Below are positions 8,335-16,111 of a DNA stretch of 25,499 nt, one piece after another; within the stretch, counting starts at the first letter, position 1, and each line of letters begins with the position of its first letter. A model generated the notes under the pieces. It was given only the letters and a program-made list of their open reading frames with translations, made no database searches and was not told where the DNA came from. The position numbers were made by a program, and so were the translations under genes. Origin of the DNA: JABJPM01 sp964596705 (GTDB taxonomy: Archaea > Nanobdellota > Nanobdellia > SCGC-AAA011-G17 > PNOQ01); the NCBI GenBank assembly GCA_964596705.1, contig CAZQVG010000003.1, positions 1 through 25,499 on the forward strand, read 5' to 3'.

Positions 8335-9195
8335 TTATACACCAACCACAAGAGTAAATAAAGTATATCCAACAACCATTAAAATAAATGAATGCTTTAA
8401 TCCATACTTCAAATTACCTTCTGAAAATTTACCAACCATCAACCCAGTAAAAAAACCCTGAATCAAAATTAAAAATATAAAAATGACATTAAAATCAATA
8501 GCAGACGGATAAACAGTAGTATTAGTTAAGTCTGCAGGATTTGTATATCCTGTAGTTACCCCAGTTAATACAGATCCACTAACATCCATAAGTTGTGGCA
8601 ATAAATAGACCTGTAATACAATCATTATAGCAATAAACATAAAGAATATTAAATATCCTTGCATTGTTTGAGAAAATATATTTGCTCTCCTCTCTTCCTT
8701 TATCTTTTTTATTTGTAAAACCGAAAAGGTCACAGACTCCAATACTTTATCTATATGACCTCCACTTTGTTCTGCCTCTATAACAATAGCCATAGACCTC
8801 TTTATTAGAGCATTATTGGTATCTTTAGCAAATCTCATAAATGCATCTCTTAACGGAATCCCCCATTCTATTTGATGGACAAGTTTCTTTACATAAGGAC
8901 TCAATGCTCCATAATCTCCATCTCTAACCTCGATGATAGCCTTAGAAATTGGAATTCCAGTTCTAACACTATCTGAAATAGCTCTTACAAACTCCAAAAA
9001 CTTTTCTTCTAACTCTTTATTTCTTTTACTTTCTTGAATTATATCAACCCAAAACTGAAAAGCCCCAACAAAAAAAGCAAATCCAATCAAAGGCTTAAAC
9101 CACCTTGACCCTTCAGGCATAAGTTTAAAGAAAGCAAAAATTAAGATAACAAAAGCTAAGAACAATCCTACAATGTGACCTATTTTTAGTTTCAT
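8335..9195 (-). CDS. Type IV pilus inner-membrane platform protein, second TadC/GspF
   Basis: In this 286-aa protein five hydrophobic segments (about 7-25, 35-52, 179-200, 234-255, 266-285) flank a cytoplasmic T2SSF/GspF domain (about 63-170). That domain has 'FVRAISDSVRTGIPISKAI' and 'AIVIEAEQSGGHIDKVLESV', typical of TadC and FlaJ platform proteins. The platform couples the ATPase to pilin insertion. It starts 1 nt after the stop of a second GspF-domain protein, so the platform is made of two polypeptides instead of the single fused FlaJ-type protein of many archaea. A pilus role is clear from context; which pilin it extrudes is not. Confidence 0.87.
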   Translation of the reverse strand: MKLKIGHIVGLFLAFVILIFAFFKLMPEGSRWFKPLIGFAFFVGAFQFWVDIIQESKRNKELEEKFLEFVRAISDSVRTGIPISKAIIEVRDGDYGALSPYVKKLVHQIEWGIPLRDAFMRFAKDTNNALIKRSMAIVIEAEQSGGHIDKVLESVTFSVLQIKKIKEERRANIFSQTMQGYLIFFMFIAIMIVLQVYLLPQLMDVSGSVLTGVTTGYTNPADLTNTTVYPSAIDFNVIFIFLILIQGFFTGLMVGKFSEGNLKYGLKHSFILMVVGYTLFTLVVGV

Positions 9196-9196
9196 C

Positions 9197-10252
9197 TTAA
9201 ACAGCCTCGGATTTACTTGTTTCTAAAAACAACATAAACAATATATTCAACAATGGCAACAAAACAAATGTCCCCAATGTAGCGACCATACCTACTGAGA
9301 TTCCTGCAATTTCAGGAGAAACTTTTTCTAATATTGCTAAAGTAACTACAAACAATAAAGGACCAGTAATCAAAAACCCTGTATAAATCTCAGAATACGT
9401 TGCAATAGACTCTAGATATTTCTTTTGTGAAAATCTATACTTAGTTAAAATATCATCTGCCTTTCTACTCAAATACTCCCTTATATCTCCCCCAGTTTCA
9501 ATTGAAGATATCATACCTTGAAATAATTCTTTTAATTCAGCAGACGGAGTAGTATTAGCAACAATCCTTAAAGCATTAGACAAACTATATCCAAATAAAT
9601 TAAGGTAATTCAACACCCTCTTAAACTCAACACTCAACTCATCATACTCCTTAGAGTCAACAATCAACTGAAATATCTTTACAGGATGCGCTCCAGATCC
9701 CGCTACAGCAGACATATGAACAATAGCAAAAACTAGTTCTTGATCTATCTTTGCTTTTCTTTCATTTGCAATCATGAATGGATAGCTATACATGATCACA
9801 AAAACAATTCCAGAAAAGAGTATAGAAATAATAAAAGCCAATAAAATATTCATAGTCAACAAAAAACTAATTATTAAAGTTATTGGAAACGCAACAATAC
9901 TGGAAAACAATATCATTCCAACATAAGTTCTAAATAATACGTGAATATTAGATGCAATTAATGCTTCTGCCAGTTTCTTTAAATTTGGCTCAAACCTCTT
10001 AATAAAATAAGAAGATATATTGCCCATAAAAAAATTAGATAGTTTAGAATAAAAATTCGTTTTATAAGTTTCAAATTTCTTGCCTACATCTTCCTCTTTC
10101 TTTTTCTTTTTGCTTTTTTTCCTCTTAGCAAATTCCTTAAGTTTCTTTTTATCTAGATCCAATTCTTTAATATATTTAGATTTCTCTAAAGCTCCAACTT
10201 TAACGATATTTCTCTTCTTTTCACCAGAAACATGCCCAATTATTTTCTTCAT
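9197..10252 (-). CDS. Type IV pilus inner-membrane platform protein, first TadC/GspF
   Basis: The N-terminus of this 351-aa protein (to about 60) is a very Lys-rich cytoplasmic leader. Two membrane helices follow (about 109-131, 134-156), then a GspF domain (about 167-290) with 'FAIVHMSAVAGSGAHPVKIF' and 'GMISSIETGGDIREYL', and two to three more helices (290-344). It overlaps the ATPase gene by 4 nt (ATGA), consistent with translational coupling. With the next gene it should form the membrane platform for pilus assembly. The basic leader is unusual and could contact the ATPase, membrane phospholipid or nucleic acid; this is inference. Confidence 0.87.
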   Translation of the reverse strand: MKKIIGHVSGEKKRNIVKVGALEKSKYIKELDLDKKKLKEFAKRKKSKKKKKEEDVGKKFETYKTNFYSKLSNFFMGNISSYFIKRFEPNLKKLAEALIASNIHVLFRTYVGMILFSSIVAFPITLIISFLLTMNILLAFIISILFSGIVFVIMYSYPFMIANERKAKIDQELVFAIVHMSAVAGSGAHPVKIFQLIVDSKEYDELSVEFKRVLNYLNLFGYSLSNALRIVANTTPSAELKELFQGMISSIETGGDIREYLSRKADDILTKYRFSQKKYLESIATYSEIYTGFLITGPLLFVVTLAILEKVSPEIAGISVGMVATLGTFVLLPLLNILFMLFLETSKSEAV

Positions 10253-11856
10253 TCTATCCCAAATCTTCTTAATGCTTTAGCCGGATCCTTGTAATACTCA
10301 TTAATATGCTCCTGAACAGCATGGAAATCAATTACTCCATTGTAATAAAGTGCATTCAAAAACATAGTTCTCTTTTTCCATTCATTATAAATCTCATCTT
10401 CACTTATACCCATCTCATAAACTAAATTCTTAAAAATATAACTCTCAGCTGCATAAACAAAACTATCCTCCCTAGGATCCCAAACAAAAGGTTTGTTTAA
10501 CACATTACCCTTTTTATCATCAATTGAAATTATTTCCACAACCTCCTTCAACCTCCTAACTGGTTTTCCATGCACTCTCGTATGCATCATCGTCAATACA
10601 ACATCCATAGTTTCAACTAAAGAGGAAGATAAATTAATTGGCGGAGTTTCCAATCTTTTAATCATAGTTTCTACTGAATTTGCGTGCATTGTACCAAATG
10701 ATGGGTGACCAGATGCCATTCCCTGGAACAATACATAAGCCTCGGCACCCCTAATCTCACCGACAATAACATAATCCGGATTCTGCCTAAAACTTTCTTT
10801 CAACAAATTAAACAAACTAACTTCACCATATTTTTGTCCAACTAAGTTGGCTAAACCGACTCCTTCCCTTGCAACAGAAGGCAACCAATTATCGTGCTCC
10901 AAATTTAACTCTCTTGTATCTTCTATCGAAACAATTCTTGCTTGTGGAGGAATAAAGAATGTCAATGCATTTAACAAAGTAGTTTTACCAGATGCAGTCC
11001 CACCAATCAACATAACATTCTTCTCATACTCAATTAACATCCAAAGATAAGCTAGAATTTCTGATGACACTGTTCCTAGCTTCATCAATTGCACTGGAGT
11101 CCACGGATTCTTAGTAAATTTCCTAATCGTAAATGTTGGTCCCCTAGAAGATATATCCTCTGTGAAAGTAGCATTTACCCTTGACCCATCAGGCAATGCC
11201 CCATCCAATAAAGGAGTAGCATATGAAATATATTGTCCAGCCCTTTCTGCAAGCTTCTCAACAAAAGAAGCCAATTCTTTTATTTCCCTAAATATAACAT
11301 TTGTTCTTAAATTTCTATATTTCCTGTGCACCACATATATAGGATACTTTGCACCATTACATTCAATATCTTCAATGAAGTAATCATTCATCAAAGGTTC
11401 AACTTTTTCTAATCCAACAAAATCTCTATAGATATAATACATAATTTTCAAATAAGAATCTTGAGAAATTGTAATCCCCAACTCACTTAATAAAACCTTA
11501 ACATTCTTTTCCAAATACTCAATAATGCTATCCTTTTTATTTATTCCAATATAACTAATATTAATTAATTCTTTTATTCCTTCTTCTAATAAATTCAATA
11601 TCCTACGTTCTTCTCTATCTAAAAAAGGCTCCTCAACTTGATAGATTAATTCCTTCTCTTTATCATCCCAATATATATGAGCATATGCAAACGGAGGCAT
11701 TAATGGATACCTAACATCTACCTCAGTTCTTTTAACATCTGGAAAACTTGGCAACTCTTTTACTTTCTCTATCCTAAATATTGTCTTTCTCTTTTCAGGC
11801 AATTCAGGCAAACTTTTCCTTTTTTGCGGAAGTTCTTTTAATTTTTTCTTTATCAT
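10249..11856 (-). CDS. Type IV pilus/secretion ATPase (TadA/FlaI/VirB11 family)
   Basis: This 535-aa hexameric secretion ATPase powers pilin assembly. The Walker A GGTASGKTT is at 285-293, the Asp box RIVSIEDTREL at 307-317, Walker B DYVIVGEIRGAE at 361-372 (catalytic Glu367), and the His box GHPSFGTMHA at 383-392. The N-terminal domain holds 'PLLDGALPDGSRVNATF', the arginine-finger region of the family. Residues 1-40 contain repeated ELP elements between Lys/Arg runs (KELPQKRKSLPELPEKRK). Archaellum accessory genes are absent around it, so it belongs to an adhesive or secretion pilus rather than an archaellum. Its start overlaps the stop of a prepilin gene by 4 nt, and it overlaps TadC downstream. 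Confidence 0.93.
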   Translation of the reverse strand: MIKKKLKELPQKRKSLPELPEKRKTIFRIEKVKELPSFPDVKRTEVDVRYPLMPPFAYAHIYWDDKEKELIYQVEEPFLDREERRILNLLEEGIKELINISYIGINKKDSIIEYLEKNVKVLLSELGITISQDSYLKIMYYIYRDFVGLEKVEPLMNDYFIEDIECNGAKYPIYVVHRKYRNLRTNVIFREIKELASFVEKLAERAGQYISYATPLLDGALPDGSRVNATFTEDISSRGPTFTIRKFTKNPWTPVQLMKLGTVSSEILAYLWMLIEYEKNVMLIGGTASGKTTLLNALTFFIPPQARIVSIEDTRELNLEHDNWLPSVAREGVGLANLVGQKYGEVSLFNLLKESFRQNPDYVIVGEIRGAEAYVLFQGMASGHPSFGTMHANSVETMIKRLETPPINLSSSLVETMDVVLTMMHTRVHGKPVRRLKEVVEIISIDDKKGNVLNKPFVWDPREDSFVYAAESYIFKNLVYEMGISEDEIYNEWKKRTMFLNALYYNGVIDFHAVQEHINEYYKDPAKALRRFGIE

Positions 11857-12365
11857 AGTTGAACTATCGCTATTTCAGTAAGCGATCCTCCTGAACCTTT
11901 ATTTAGAATAGAAAGCTTAGTATCTCCCGAAACTCGGCTAGATCCATCATAAGTTATATTTACCAACCCACTATAATTTAATAAAAGATTAACTGAATAT
12001 TTACCTTTAACTCCAGTTGTATCAGTTAATATATGTAAATTTCCTTCATCAACAACAACACCGATCTCTGAAATTATACTAGAACTTTCAATTGACCATT
12101 CAATCACATCATTAGCTTCATCTATAACAAAATCTCCCCTTCCAATTTTCAAACTAACTGTTCGTTTTGAACCAGGGCCTTCATGAAAAACATCCCTTAT
12201 AGTTCCATCTAACTCAATCATTAAGTTTTTAGTTTGCCTAACTGTATAACTATCCTTCATCTTTTGTATAGCAGGCAAACCTGCAGCCAGAACTATAGTC
12301 AACAACACAATACCCAACGCCATATATAAAATTGCAGATATCCAGATATCACCCTTTTTACTCAT
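11853..12365 (-). CDS. Class III prepilin-like protein, first gene of the ATPase operon
   Basis: The 170-aa protein begins MSKKGDIWISAILYMALGIV, giving cleavage after Gly5 and a hydrophobic helix to about residue 31. It lacks the ISPLI motif of the neighbouring pilins. After the helix come 'IQKMKDSYTVRQTKNLMIELDGTI' (split here: IQKMKDSYTV, RQTKNLMIEL) and a beta-rich head without Cys. This resembles secretion-pilus pseudopilins. It overlaps the ATPase gene by 4 nt (ATGA), so it is made together with the motor. A TATA box about 27 nt upstream of its ATG suggests a leaderless start for the whole operon down to 7208. Confidence 0.75.
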   Translation of the reverse strand: MSKKGDIWISAILYMALGIVLLTIVLAAGLPAIQKMKDSYTVRQTKNLMIELDGTIRDVFHEGPGSKRTVSLKIGRGDFVIDEANDVIEWSIESSSIISEIGVVVDEGNLHILTDTTGVKGKYSVNLLLNYSGLVNITYDGSSRVSGDTKLSILNKGSGGSLTEIAIVQL

Positions 12366-12385
12366 AAACTAATTTTTAGAAAATT

Positions 12386-12397
12386 TCATTTAAATAA
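12386..12397 (-). promoter_or_regulatory. Leaderless-type promoter of the pilus ATPase operon
   Basis: On the minus strand cttatttaaatga is centred near 12392, about 27 nt before the ATG at 12363-12365. No Shine-Dalgarno precedes the ATG. This predicts transcription starting at or next to the start codon. Confidence 0.5.
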
Positions 12398-12404
12398 GTT
12401 TCTA

Positions 12405-12424
12405 AAATAAAAAAAGAAAAAGTT
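12405..12424 (-). terminator. T-rich terminator of the main pilin gene, identical to 4361-4380
   Basis: Minus-strand sequence aactttttctttttttattt follows the pilin stop codon (12429-12431) by 4 nt. All 20 bases match those after the S-layer-like gene. It separates the pilin from the ATPase operon and would let the pilin be made in excess. Confidence 0.62.
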
Positions 12425-12428
12425 GTTA

Positions 12429-12881
12429 TTAGAACTCAACTTCTTGCAATGCACACTCTACATCACAACCATTAGCTACATCTGAATGTACTTTAACTGC
12501 ATACTTTGCTTTTGTACAATCTGTATGACCCGTTAAAGTTGCTGTTCCTGTGCCATATCCCGAGATTGCACCAGTGCTTGCATTTCCTAACGTAGAACCG
12601 TCAGCAGCATAAAATATCACAGTCACATCTCCAATACTATCACTCCCAGAATTCACTAATTGAACAACACAATCGTTTGAAGTAATATTTGTAGTCGCAC
12701 TTAACGCACCAACTAAACCTAAACATTTATTTTGTGCATCAACTGTACAATCTGTTGTATCTGTTTGATCTTTAACTGTTCCACTAATCCACGTAATAAC
12801 TAACACTGCTAAAACAATAGTAAAACCAATAATTAAAACAGTAGCAATCAATGGCGAAATACCTTTCTTATTCACTAACAA
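12429..12881 (-). CDS. Type IV pilin with archaellin-type N-terminus, probable major pilin
   Basis: The 150-aa pilin has the class III signal NKKG|ISPLIATVLIIGFTIVL and the N-terminal helix of the archaeal Pilin_N (DUF1628) family. The head is rich in Gly/Ser/Thr and has six Cys (45, 53, 71, 122, 139, 143), enough for three disulfides. The start is a TTG at 12879-12881, placed 9 nt after a strong AGGAGG (complement of 12891-12896). An alternative GTG (12873-12875) is farther from that site. Its own promoter, strong ribosome site and T-rich terminator set it apart from the flanking genes and suggest it is the abundant pilus subunit. Confidence 0.8.
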   Translation of the reverse strand: MLVNKKGISPLIATVLIIGFTIVLAVLVITWISGTVKDQTDTTDCTVDAQNKCLGLVGALSATTNITSNDCVVQLVNSGSDSIGDVTVIFYAADGSTLGNASTGAISGYGTGTATLTGHTDCTKAKYAVKVHSDVANGCDVECALQEVEF

Positions 12882-12890
12882 AATAACACA

Positions 12891-12955
12891 CCTCCTTTTT
12901 TATTTTATAATTATTTTCTAATAAAAATAAATTTCTACAATATTTAAACCTTTTG
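12891..12955 (-). promoter_or_regulatory. Promoter and strong Shine-Dalgarno of the main pilin
   Basis: AAGGAGG (complement of 12891-12897) lies 9 nt before the TTG start. Upstream on the minus strand are TATA-like stretches, ttataaaat (about 12901-12909) and tttatttttatta (about 12920-12935); the latter fits a leader of about 20 nt. Which one is used cannot be decided by eye. Confidence 0.45.
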
Positions 12956-12956
12956 G

Positions 12957-13427
12957 TTAACAATTAATAACAATCTCTTGAGATTTTTCAACACAGTGTC
13001 TTGTAGTTCCACCTGCCCTAATCATTGGAACTATTTTAACATTAAGATCTCCGCTAAAACTATCTGGAACTAATGTACTTAACTTAACTTTTATCCCTTG
13101 TTGAATTGCCTGCGCAATTTCTTTTGTATCTGTTTGATTATTGCTACTTACTGTAACCCTAAAACTTGCCAACTTAACATCCCCATTATTTGAAACCTCA
13201 AACGCTAAAATATTATAGCCCCCAATTGTACTACTAATACATCTCCCATTCGAAACACTAAAAGAAACATCACTCAAACATACTTGCTCAGCATCAACTT
13301 GAGATTTTTCTACATTTTCAGCAATTAACTCTCCATACCACCAAAAAATCAAAAAAGCAATAACAATAACTAAGGCAACCAGCAATATACTAGCAATTAA
13401 CGGTGATACACCCCTTTTATCATTCAT
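12957..13427 (-). CDS. Type IV pilin (DUF1628-type), four Cys
   Basis: The 156-aa protein begins MNDKRGVSPLIASILLVALV, with cleavage after Gly6 and a hydrophobic helix to about residue 30. Cys residues lie at 50, 63, 145 and 156. The head shares order and wording with the following MopE-type pilin. 'EVSNNGDVKLASFRVTV' matches 'KIDNNGDYSLYKLTVGR', and 'VKIVPMIRAGG...HCVEKSQEIVI' matches 'LEIIPWIKPDP...FCENRKLVI'. The two genes therefore look like paralogues. A TATA box (about 13449-13458) is centred 27 nt before the ATG and no Shine-Dalgarno is seen, so the transcript is probably leaderless. Confidence 0.76.
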   Translation of the reverse strand: MNDKRGVSPLIASILLVALVIVIAFLIFWWYGELIAENVEKSQVDAEQVCLSDVSFSVSNGRCISSTIGGYNILAFEVSNNGDVKLASFRVTVSSNNQTDTKEIAQAIQQGIKVKLSTLVPDSFSGDLNVKIVPMIRAGGTTRHCVEKSQEIVINC

Positions 13428-13472
13428 AACAAAACAATATAAAAATGACTATTTAAAAGTTTTGGTAAGTAA

Positions 13473-14339
13473 TTAAGTTGGCACAATACCTCCACATGGA
13501 TCTGGACTAAAGCCATCAACACAACACCAACCACCATAATAAATAGTTCCTGTACAATTACATCCTGTATCCGGAATAATATTTCCTTTCAAACAAAGAC
13601 TACATACAGAATCAGTCCCATCGCAATTATCATCCAAACCATTTCCACATTTTTCCAAAGCACCAGGATACACATTAGCCCTATTATCATCACAATCATC
13701 ATACCCCTGGAAGTTAGCTATAGCAGAATAATCGCAACCACTACTAGCACTCTCCTTAACATAACCATCACCATCATCATCTGTACAAACCACATAACAA
13801 GCATTATTCAAAAAACTAAAATCATCAATTACCAATTTCCTATTCTCACAAAAAATTAGATCTCCTTCAGGATCAGGTTTTATCCAAGGAATAATCTCTA
13901 ATTTAACAGCACTAGTAGTTGAACCAGAACCCTCAGATTCATTACAATCAAAAAGACTGTCCATATCTGCACTCAAACTATAATCTGCATCTAAATTCAA
14001 ATAAAAATCCTCCCCATCACTGGGGATCACAGATATATTATCATATTCACACCATTGCAAAGCAGAAATATTTGTTACTCTTCCAACAGTTAATTTATAT
14101 AAAGAATAATCTCCATTATTATCAATTTTCATTTCTAATCTTCCATTTCTTTTGCATACTTGCTCAATCGAAACAGAAACATCATTACAATAATCAACAT
14201 TATTGCTATTCTCACTAAAAAAATGTTCAGAAATAGTTTCTGCTTGATCAACAAAAACAGGAATAACTAGCATGGCAATAGCAATTGAAAATGATATAAT
14301 TAAAATCCAAGATATTAATGGCGAGATACCTCTTTTCAT
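13473..14339 (-). CDS. Type IV pilin with C-terminal MopE-like metal-binding motif
   Basis: From the ATG at 14337-14339 the 288-aa protein begins MKRGISPLISWILIISFSIA, a class III prepilin signal cut after Gly4. An ATG at 14378 would add 13 residues and is less pilin-like, although it sits next to the upstream stop. Residues 35-180 are a pilin head related to the preceding pilin. From about 185 comes a Cys/Asp-rich module: CTDDDGDGY, then GYDDCDDN, then PGALEKCGNGLDDNCDG. This is the pattern of the putative metal-binding motif family named after the MopE copper protein. A Cys-rich tail follows (CLKG, CNC, CC, PCGG). It probably binds Ca2+ or Cu at the pilus surface or tip. The metal is unknown. 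Confidence 0.78.
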   Translation of the reverse strand: MKRGISPLISWILIISFSIAIAMLVIPVFVDQAETISEHFFSENSNNVDYCNDVSVSIEQVCKRNGRLEMKIDNNGDYSLYKLTVGRVTNISALQWCEYDNISVIPSDGEDFYLNLDADYSLSADMDSLFDCNESEGSGSTTSAVKLEIIPWIKPDPEGDLIFCENRKLVIDDFSFLNNACYVVCTDDDGDGYVKESASSGCDYSAIANFQGYDDCDDNRANVYPGALEKCGNGLDDNCDGTDSVCSLCLKGNIIPDTGCNCTGTIYYGGWCCVDGFSPDPCGGIVPT

Positions 14340-14379
14340 AATTTCTAATCCACGACTTTCCTTTTTATATATTTCCATT

Positions 14380-15021
14380 TTATGAAACTAGTTGTTGAAC
14401 ATTCCCAGACAATAATGGCTCCCAACCTTCTCCAGACTGACCGAATTCAACCTCTCTTTCTCCAGAACTTGTTCTTATAATAACTTTAAACTCCGGCCCA
14501 TCAGTCAAATTAAACGGATGAATAACCCCCGCAATACTTAGATTAAAAGGATTATTATTTAAATTAAATCCAGTCCAACCCTCTCCAAATTTCTCAGAAG
14601 TTACAGGAACATTATAAATAAACTCTTTTCCACCAATCCTAACCACAATATCTTGCACTAATTCTTGATTCGCACCTAAAACCGTCTCACCATTTATTAC
14701 TCCAGAACTATCTAAATAATTTTTAATGGTTATATTACTTCCATTCCCGTAAATATACAACAACCCCAAATTAGGATTTCTCTTTTTTGCATATTCTAGA
14801 TAAGCTCTTGTAAAATTATCTAGATTAACATAAACATCATCCTTATTTTCTAACGCATAATTAATAACAAAACTAGATTCTCTCAAATAATTCTGAGAAA
14901 CCATATCAAAATCTTCCCACAAAACAGGCTCTTCAATAGTATTTACCTTATGTGTAACTCCAACAATACCTAAAGAAATTACCAAAGCAATGACCAAATA
15001 AAACTGACCTCTTTTATTCAT
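14380..15021 (-). CDS. Class III prepilin-like protein (KRGQFYLV type)
   Basis: The 213-aa protein begins MNKRGQFYLVIALVISLGIVG. Cleavage after Gly5 would leave a mature N-terminus QFYLV and a short hydrophobic helix to about residue 22. It has no Cys and has several sequons (NFT, NIT, NLS, NLT). The head is beta-rich with a Gly-Glu-Gly-Trp element appearing twice (GEGWTG near 147 and GEGWEP near 199). Such KRGQFYLV proteins are common beside pilus genes in DPANN genomes, in my recollection. A TATA box centred near 15047 is about 26 nt upstream, so the mRNA is probably leaderless. It may be a minor pilin. Confidence 0.7.
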   Translation of the reverse strand: MNKRGQFYLVIALVISLGIVGVTHKVNTIEEPVLWEDFDMVSQNYLRESSFVINYALENKDDVYVNLDNFTRAYLEYAKKRNPNLGLLYIYGNGSNITIKNYLDSSGVINGETVLGANQELVQDIVVRIGGKEFIYNVPVTSEKFGEGWTGFNLNNNPFNLSIAGVIHPFNLTDGPEFKVIIRTSSGEREVEFGQSGEGWEPLLSGNVQQLVS

Positions 15022-15052
15022 AAAAAACTAATTATTTGTCAACTTTAAATAT

Positions 15053-15538
15053 TTAACGATTAAAGTCTAAAATATCTCTAATCAAATCCTGCAACTCAAT
15101 AACCTCTTCCTCTAACTTATCTGCATAATCATGGATTCTCTCTTTTATAATATAATTGTTGTAAATTTTAAACAAAAACTCTAAAAATTTAGTATGCTGC
15201 CATTTATTTCTATAATCCAATTCTAAATCTGCTTTCAAAAAAATCTCCACCTTGCCTTTAACTAAATTATCAGACATACTATTAACTTCAGTTAAATTAA
15301 ATTCTGCATTAATATTAAACTTAAAGTAATCAGTAACCTCTTTCTCACCAATAAACTTAAACACAATTTCATGTCCTTTATCTTTTACCTTATCTGTATA
15401 TTCTTTTTCCTGAAAATCATAATCATTATCACTAAACCAATCTTTAGATTCTTTATATAACCTGTCTAGATCAAAAACACCTTCATATCTTATTTGTATC
15501 CCTGGCCCACCAGTAACCTTAACTTTTTTTCCTATCAT
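15053..15538 (-). CDS. Conserved hypothetical protein, unknown function
   Basis: I do not recognise a named domain in this 161-aa protein. There is no signal peptide or membrane helix. The N-terminal part alternates predicted strands and charged helix ('IQIRYEGVFDLDRLYKESKD'), the middle is beta-rich ('VEIFLKADLELDY'), and the C-terminus is amphipathic helix ('DYADKLEEEVIELQDLI'). It has no Cys. It lies between the prepilin cluster and the CBS gene on the same strand, with a possible TATA box (complement of 15561-15570) about 27 nt upstream. It is probably cytoplasmic. No link to the pilus beyond position can be shown. Confidence 0.7.
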   Translation of the reverse strand: MIGKKVKVTGGPGIQIRYEGVFDLDRLYKESKDWFSDNDYDFQEKEYTDKVKDKGHEIVFKFIGEKEVTDYFKFNINAEFNLTEVNSMSDNLVKGKVEIFLKADLELDYRNKWQHTKFLEFLFKIYNNYIIKERIHDYADKLEEEVIELQDLIRDILDFNR

Positions 15539-15571
15539 TAAAGAAATTTTTATTTTAAAGCTTAATAAATC

Positions 15572-16111
15572 TTACTCTTTACAAGAATCACACAACCACT
15601 TTCCTCTTATTTTTTCTAATGGCCCATAAGAACCACAAGACTGACATTTCCCCTCTATTGTTCCTTTCAACATAGATTTTCTTTCACTTTCTCTTATCTT
15701 AAAACTATCAATAAACAAATCATACAAATCTGGCTGTATACTTAATATATCTTTGTTAGTCAACAATCCAACAAAAACACCTTTATCAACAACAGGCAAT
15801 CTTCTTATTTCCTCTTTTTTCATTAAATTCATAGCATCATACAAATCTAAATCAGGATCAACATGTATTGGTTTCTTAGTCATAACCTTACTAACAGGAG
15901 TTTTCTTCACATCTAAATTCTTAGCCAAAACCTTAGTTAGCAAATCTTTCTCAGTAATAATTCCAACTAATTTTTCACCTTCCATAACAACTAAACTGCC
16001 CACATTATGCTTAATCATCTTTTTAACACAATTAGAAATAGTTTCTTCTGGCTCAACACATACTGGATTGCTCGTCATAGCATCCGCAACCTTAATCCCT
16101 GTTTTTATCAT
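15572..16111 (-). CDS. Tandem CBS-domain protein with C-terminal zinc ribbon
   Basis: From the ATG at 16109-16111 the protein has 179 residues. An upstream in-frame ATG at 16174 would add a hydrophobic 21-residue extension not typical of the family. CBS1 spans about 9-62 (VADAMTSNPVCVEPEETI ... VGIITEKDLL) and CBS2 about 73-124 (VSKVMTKKPIHVDPDLDL ... VGLLTNKDIL). A zinc ribbon follows with C156xxC159 and C174xxC177. CBS pairs bind adenosine nucleotides or other ligands and act as sensors. The ribbon could bind protein, RNA or DNA. A TATA box (aatttata, 16131-16138) lies 23-27 nt before this ATG, supporting a leaderless transcript and the shorter start. It is divergent from the thermosome gene. 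Confidence 0.85.
   Translation of the reverse strand: MIKTGIKVADAMTSNPVCVEPEETISNCVKKMIKHNVGSLVVMEGEKLVGIITEKDLLTKVLAKNLDVKKTPVSKVMTKKPIHVDPDLDLYDAMNLMKKEEIRRLPVVDKGVFVGLLTNKDILSIQPDLYDLFIDSFKIRESERKSMLKGTIEGKCQSCGSYGPLEKIRGKWLCDSCKE

Noticed and set aside
8334..8375. Upstream ATG (8375) for the prepilin-like gene
   Set aside because: It would overlap the TadC end by about 40 nt and put the KRG signal behind a hydrophobic leader. The ATG at 8333 gives a normal class III signal.
7208..15021. Archaellum (motility) operon
   Set aside because: The ATPase and platform could suggest FlaI/FlaJ, but there is no FlaF, FlaG, FlaH or FlaD/E, and the platform is split. A non-motile pilus or secretion fibre fits better.
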